The translations under genes were made by a program, and so were the position numbers. Of a stretch of DNA of 64,000 bases, positions 60,546-64,000 are shown piece after piece. This DNA comes from an uncultured Aquimarina sp. (lineage in GTDB: Bacteria > Bacteroidota > Bacteroidia > Flavobacteriales > Flavobacteriaceae), in the NCBI GenBank assembly GCA_947498785.1, contig CANMLS010000029.1:1-64000 (forward strand). Direction: 5' to 3'. The notes under the pieces are model-generated. The model worked only from the letters and a program-made list of their open reading frames with translations. It had not been told where the DNA came from and did not search any database. Within the stretch, counting starts at the first letter, position 1. Every line of letters begins with the position of its first letter.

Positions 60546-61346
60546 TTAAAAATTGTTATCGCCATCTAAAAGATCTCCTAAACCTCCTAGTATACTTCCT
60601 TCTCCTTTACTTTTACCTCCTGCTCTAGGTGCTGAAGCTAATACCCTATTAGCAAGCCTACTAAAAGGAAGAGATTGAATATATACCACACCTGGACCTG
60701 TTAATCTAGCAAAGAAGAGTCCTTCTCCTCCAAAAATGGTGTTCTTTATTCCTTTTACACGCTCAATATCATAATGTATACTACTAGAAAATCCAATAAT
60801 ACAACCCGTATCAATTTTTAATTTCTCTCCTGTTTGTAATTCTTTTCGAGCTGTAGTTCCTCCAGCGTGTACAAAAGCCATACCATCGCCTTCTAACTTT
60901 TGCATAATAAAACCTTCTCCTCCAAACAGTCCTCTACCTAATTTTCTGGAAAACTCTATTCCGACAGAAACTCCTTTGGCGGCACATAGAAAAGCGTCTT
61001 TTTGGCAAATAAATTTACCTCTATATCTCGATAAATCTATAGGAATAATTTTACCTGGATATGGTGAAGCAAAACTTACTTTCTTTTTCCCTCCTACTTC
61101 ATTATAAAAAGCTGTCATAAATAAACTTTCTCCCGTTAATAACCGCTTACCAGCTCCAAAAATTTTACCTAAAACCCCATTATCCTTCTCTGATCCATCG
61201 CCAAAGATCGTATCCATTTTTATACCATCGTCCATCATCATAAAACTTCCTGCCTCTGCAATTACTCCTTCTTGTGGATCAAGTTCTATTTCTACATATT
61301 GCATTTCTTCTCCAACAATCTCATAATCGATTTCGTGTGCTATCAT
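60546..61346 (-). CDS. TIGR00266/AIM24-family protein
   Basis: A 266-residue cytoplasmic beta-rich protein. Family marks are EGVIAEAGSFMMMDDGI, GESLFMTAFYN, GYPGKI-like SPYPGKIIPIDL, FGGEGFIMQKLEGDG and a Gly-rich C-terminus. AIM24-like proteins form trimeric beta-prism folds; the biochemical role is unknown. It appears monocistronic. Confidence 0.88.
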   Translation of the reverse strand: MIAHEIDYEIVGEEMQYVEIELDPQEGVIAEAGSFMMMDDGIKMDTIFGDGSEKDNGVLGKIFGAGKRLLTGESLFMTAFYNEVGGKKKVSFASPYPGKIIPIDLSRYRGKFICQKDAFLCAAKGVSVGIEFSRKLGRGLFGGEGFIMQKLEGDGMAFVHAGGTTARKELQTGEKLKIDTGCIIGFSSSIHYDIERVKGIKNTIFGGEGLFFARLTGPGVVYIQSLPFSRLANRVLASAPRAGGKSKGEGSILGGLGDLLDGDNNF

Positions 61347-61496
61347 ATTATTAAATGTTTTAATTATTCATTAATTGCTATATAAGTATGCATTTTTTTG
61401 AATATGTTACATTATCTTATGGTTACAGAAACGCATTTTAAAAAATTAGACTAATCATTGCTCAAAAAAAATGTTCTTACAATCGTTTCGAACTAT

Positions 61497-62048
61497 TTAT
61501 TTTTCTGATACCGTATCAATGTTAAGATAATCACTAACGGTTGGGTCAACGCAAAATTTCTGACCAGTCTTTACATTTTTGATAATCACAAAATCATGAT
61601 CTTTAAAAAATGGAGATTTAACATAATCATGAATGTTAATACCTAAAAAATATAATTCTCCAATTCTAGTCATAGCTTTCCAGTCTTTTAACAGAATGTT
61701 TTTCTTGATCATATAATTACAAATGGTTTCAAAAAAAATTGCATACCCAGTACAATGAGTATATTCGCTAGTTATTAACTTATTAGGATCAATATCACTT
61801 TTAGATGTGGTAAAATGTAACTTATCATTAGTAAGTATTGTCGCTTTTTCAAGTATTGATTCGATATCTATAAGATCCTCTTCTGTTAATTCCTTTTCTA
61901 TAAAATTGATTAAACTTTTATCTTTTACTTCATAGCTTTTTCTTGAACCAACAGTTTCATATTTAACAATAACTCTATAAATGGTAGCTTTAAATATAAA
62001 AAGTAATAATGCAAAACTACTGAGGATATATATTTTTCTATACTTCAT
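61497..62048 (-). CDS. Membrane-anchored transglutaminase-like protein
   Basis: A 183-residue protein from ATG 62048 (an ATG at 62060 is also possible). An N-terminal signal anchor (about 6-22) precedes a small papain-like/transglutaminase pattern: Cys99 in EYTHCTGYAIFFETIC, His151 in FFKDHDFVIIKN and Asp168 in FCVDPTVSDYL, in the right order and spacing. It could be a cysteine peptidase or cross-linking enzyme in the periplasm. The assignment rests on the triad pattern only. Confidence 0.65.
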   Translation of the reverse strand: MKYRKIYILSSFALLLFIFKATIYRVIVKYETVGSRKSYEVKDKSLINFIEKELTEEDLIDIESILEKATILTNDKLHFTTSKSDIDPNKLITSEYTHCTGYAIFFETICNYMIKKNILLKDWKAMTRIGELYFLGINIHDYVKSPFFKDHDFVIIKNVKTGQKFCVDPTVSDYLNIDTVSEK

Positions 62049-62133
62049 CTTGATAAACACATATCAGAGACATAATGTACTTTAAAAGATAATTGGTTAA
62101 ATATTGCATTTTTCACTTTATACCTTATAGTAT

Positions 62134-62589
62134 TTAGCTTTTAACTTTAACAGTCCACTCAAAATTAAATGTAGACACCTCTATACCATCTGTATTTGTC
62201 CCTATAGATTTCATCCAAACTGTTTGTCCTTCTCCAGTTTCTAATGTTTTTTTAATTGCATCTTCTATCAAATGACCATCATTACATACAAAAGTAATTC
62301 TTCCTGTAGCCTTTTTTGTAAACGTTGCATTATTGTTTACAACTAGCATAGAAATTTTTCTACCACTATCTCTTATATAACTTGTGACCATGGCTCCTGT
62401 AGTAAGCTCTGCAGCCATTCCTTGTACAGCCCAGAAGATAGAATTAAAAGGATTTTGATTTATCCATCCATGCTTTACACGCACAATGCAACTGTTTCTA
62501 TCGATAGTTTTTACACGTACTCCACACAACCAGGCAGAAGGTAATTTAAACAATAAAAAAGTATTGAGCTTGCCTGGTGTAATATTCAT
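62134..62589 (-). CDS. DUF4442 (hotdog-fold, thioesterase-like) protein
   Basis: A 151-residue protein with the hotdog pattern: FLLFKLPSAWLCGVRV, the central helix SIFWAVQGMAAELTTGAM, and beta strands ATGRITFVCNDG and EVSTFNFEWTVKVKS. DUF4442 proteins are related to acyl-CoA thioesterases; the substrate is unknown. It diverges from the DUF4870 gene. Confidence 0.85.
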   Translation of the reverse strand: MNITPGKLNTFLLFKLPSAWLCGVRVKTIDRNSCIVRVKHGWINQNPFNSIFWAVQGMAAELTTGAMVTSYIRDSGRKISMLVVNNNATFTKKATGRITFVCNDGHLIEDAIKKTLETGEGQTVWMKSIGTNTDGIEVSTFNFEWTVKVKS

Positions 62590-62683
62590 GTTTTTATATT
62601 TAGTCTACACAATATAAGTAAAAAGTAATTGCATACAAAAAAGGCTTTAATCATAAAATTATGTTAAATTATGGTACTATGTT

Positions 62684-62715
62684 TTGCATAATACCTTTTT
62701 TTAACCATATATTTG
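62684..62715 (+). promoter_or_regulatory. Canonical Bacteroidota promoter of the DUF4870 gene
   Basis: TTG at 62684-62686 (within TTTTG) and TATATTTG at 62708-62715 with a 21-bp spacer, the best match to the consensus in the window. The TTG codon at 62713 lies inside the -7 element, so the true start is ATG 62743. Confidence 0.75.
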
Positions 62716-62742
62716 TATAAGAAACTATTATATACTTTTACA

Positions 62743-63195
62743 ATGTCAATCAAAAATCACAAAAATATTGCAACATTTATTCATCTGGGTGCATTCTCTA
62801 GATACTTTATTCCTTTTGGAAATTACATTGTTCCTATTCTATTGTGGACCACGAATAAGGACAAATCAGAATTCATCAACGATCATGGTAAAGAGGCTAT
62901 CAATTTTCAATTAAGCATATTATTATATACGATCATTCTGGGGATATTTTCGTTTCCGTTTTTTATTTTCAATATTTTTGGAGATGCTACAATATCAGAT
63001 TTATTTCATTTTAATGACATATCCATAAACTTTTCTGATGCAGGAGGGTTTCGAACTCTTATTGGAGCTTCTTTCATTGGTATAATAGCATTAATTGGTT
63101 TTTTTCTAGAAATAGTCTTTGTAATCAGTGCAGCGATAAAAGCAAATAAAGGAGAAGAATATAGATATCCATTATCCATAAGATTTATAAAATAA
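62743..63195 (+). CDS. DUF4870-domain membrane protein
   Basis: A 150-residue inner-membrane protein starting at ATG 62743. DUF4870 marks are ATFIHLGAFSRYFIPFGNYI, WTTNKDKSEFINDHGKEAI and NFQLSILLY, then two more membrane helices and a short basic end (ANKGEEYRYPLSIRFIK). Role unknown. Genes of this type often sit next to PadR/PspC genes, as here. Confidence 0.88.
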   Translation: MSIKNHKNIATFIHLGAFSRYFIPFGNYIVPILLWTTNKDKSEFINDHGKEAINFQLSILLYTIILGIFSFPFFIFNIFGDATISDLFHFNDISINFSDAGGFRTLIGASFIGIIALIGFFLEIVFVISAAIKANKGEEYRYPLSIRFIK

Positions 63196-63419
63196 TGAAG
63201 TCTGAAATTAATATAAAGTATATTCTAAATTATGACACATGTTGTTGTAATAAAAACATCAAAAGAACAGAAGTACACTATAAAATTTAACCTAATCAAT
63301 TATTTTTTAACATCTGTTTTTATAGCCCGTGCAGTATTTACTGATCAATATTTTTTAAGGTAACCATCAATCAAACATCAATCAAAAAATGAACAGTTTA
63401 ACATTTAAAAATTAGTTTT

Positions 63420-63755
63420 ATGAAGATCGAAAACACAAAAGCGCAAATGCGCAAAGGTGTTCTGGAATATTGCATACTTTCTATCCTTAAGGACGATGAT
63501 GCTTATGTTGCCGAAATTTTGGGAACCCTTAAAGACGCAAAGATGCTTGTGGTAGAAGGCACAATATATCCCCTGTTGACAAGACTCAAAAATGCAGGAT
63601 TATTAAGTTATCGTTGGGAAGAGTCAACCTCAGGACCACCTCGTAAATATTATGGACTCACAGAAACAGGAAAACTGTTTCTCAAAGAATTAAATACCAC
63701 TTGGGATGAATTACAGCACGCTGTAAATCTGGTAACCAAACAAAAAAAGAAGTAA
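63420..63755 (+). CDS. PadR-family transcriptional regulator
   Basis: A 111-residue winged-helix repressor of the short PadR type (QMRKGVLEYCILSILKDDDAY, VVEGTIYPLLTRLKNAGLLS, GPPRKYYGLTETGKLFL). A PspC-type gene starts 1 bp after its stop, so the two are coupled and it probably controls it. The 224 bp before it hold no ORF. Confidence 0.93.
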   Translation: MKIENTKAQMRKGVLEYCILSILKDDDAYVAEILGTLKDAKMLVVEGTIYPLLTRLKNAGLLSYRWEESTSGPPRKYYGLTETGKLFLKELNTTWDELQHAVNLVTKQKKK

Positions 63756-63756
63756 A

Positions 63757-64000
63757 ATGAACAAGACAGTTAATATAAATTTGGCAGGCATATTTTTTCA
63801 TATAGATGAAGACGCTTATCTAAAACTGCAACGTTATCTAAATGCTATAAAACGCTCATTCACCGATTCACAAGGAAGAGATGAGATTATAGCAGATATC
63901 GAAGCTCGTATTGCAGAGTTGTTTGGTGAAAAAATAAAGAATGAACGACAGGTTATTGGAAGTCAAGAAGTTGAAGAAGTTATAACCGTAATGGGGCAAC
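63757..64000 (+). CDS. PspC-domain protein, N-terminal part (cut by window edge)
   Basis: The frame runs off the window after 81 codons. The start MNKTVNINLAGIFFHIDED, with RSFTDSQGRDEIIADIEARI and VGSQEV-like IGSQEVEEVITVMG, is the cytoplasmic N-terminal region of flavobacterial PspC-domain membrane proteins. The membrane PspC domain would lie downstream. It is coupled to PadR (one base between). Confidence 0.82.
   Translation, partial: MNKTVNINLAGIFFHIDEDAYLKLQRYLNAIKRSFTDSQGRDEIIADIEARIAELFGEKIKNERQVIGSQEVEEVITVMGQ

Noticed and set aside
1-64000. Mobile element or prophage
   Set aside because: No transposase, integrase, phage or plasmid gene, and no terminal inverted repeats flanking a block, can be seen.

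Overview
The window comes from an AT-rich chromosome of a marine-type Flavobacteriaceae (Bacteroidota); an Aquimarina-like genus would fit, but that is inference. Signs are T9SS C-terminal sorting tails, many lipoproteins ending their signal in C-S/D-D, TonB receptors with carboxypeptidase-regulatory N-termini, GLPGLI, 2TM, DUF2141 and LETM1-related biofilm proteins, and Bacteroidota promoters of the TTG-N(about 20-25)-TAnnTTTG type. There is no rRNA, tRNA, transposase, integrase or CRISPR array that I can support.

Layout. 0.1-6.3 kb: redox and detoxification genes (MarR + OsmC, isochorismatase-like hydrolase, hydrolase-OsmC fusion), an unlisted 51-residue double-glycine-leader peptide gene, a methyltransferase, and a Crp-darcynin-SDR set. 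6.4-13.3 kb: two tandem multidomain T9SS-exported metallophosphoesterases and a decayed exported CBM protein. 13.3-19.3 kb: Cu/Zn superoxide dismutase, ECF sigma/anti-sigma pair, a decayed TonB receptor with surviving TPR lipoprotein and two DUF4331 proteins. 19.5-27.3 kb: LETM1-related protein, a second ECF sigma factor with a membrane partner, type II NADH dehydrogenase, and two leucine-rich-repeat lipoproteins, one with a four-copy 285-bp internal repeat.

27.6-34.5 kb is a signalling and envelope locus: TonB receptor, DUF2141 protein, TPR-like protein, a LytS-type histidine kinase fused to a 2TM domain, four further 2TM genes and a LytTR response regulator. Paired 9-bp LytTR-like boxes, 21 bp apart, lie before the receptor, before the kinase operon, and before a second DUF2141 gene 30 kb away (58.6 kb), suggesting one regulon.

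35.3-39.4 kb: beta-propeller lipoprotein, PlsC-type acyltransferase, CoA-type Nudix hydrolase and a cyclophilin lipoprotein whose start overlaps the divergent Nudix start. 39.5-49.9 kb is the most unusual region: one minus-strand operon of a small two-cysteine secreted peptide, nine tandem GLPGLI-family genes and a TonB-type outer-membrane receptor. The array shows recent recombination: a 537-bp near-identical block shared by two neighbours and an in-frame remnant of a tenth copy. All nine copies keep a C-terminal CxxCP motif.

50.2-64 kb: a coiled-coil protein, two degenerate minisatellites, the RDD / SpoIIM / DUF4129 / DUF4350 / MoxR / DUF58 cluster, DUF2141, OxyR, AIM24-type, transglutaminase-like, DUF4442, DUF4870, PadR and the start of a PspC-type gene cut by the window edge.
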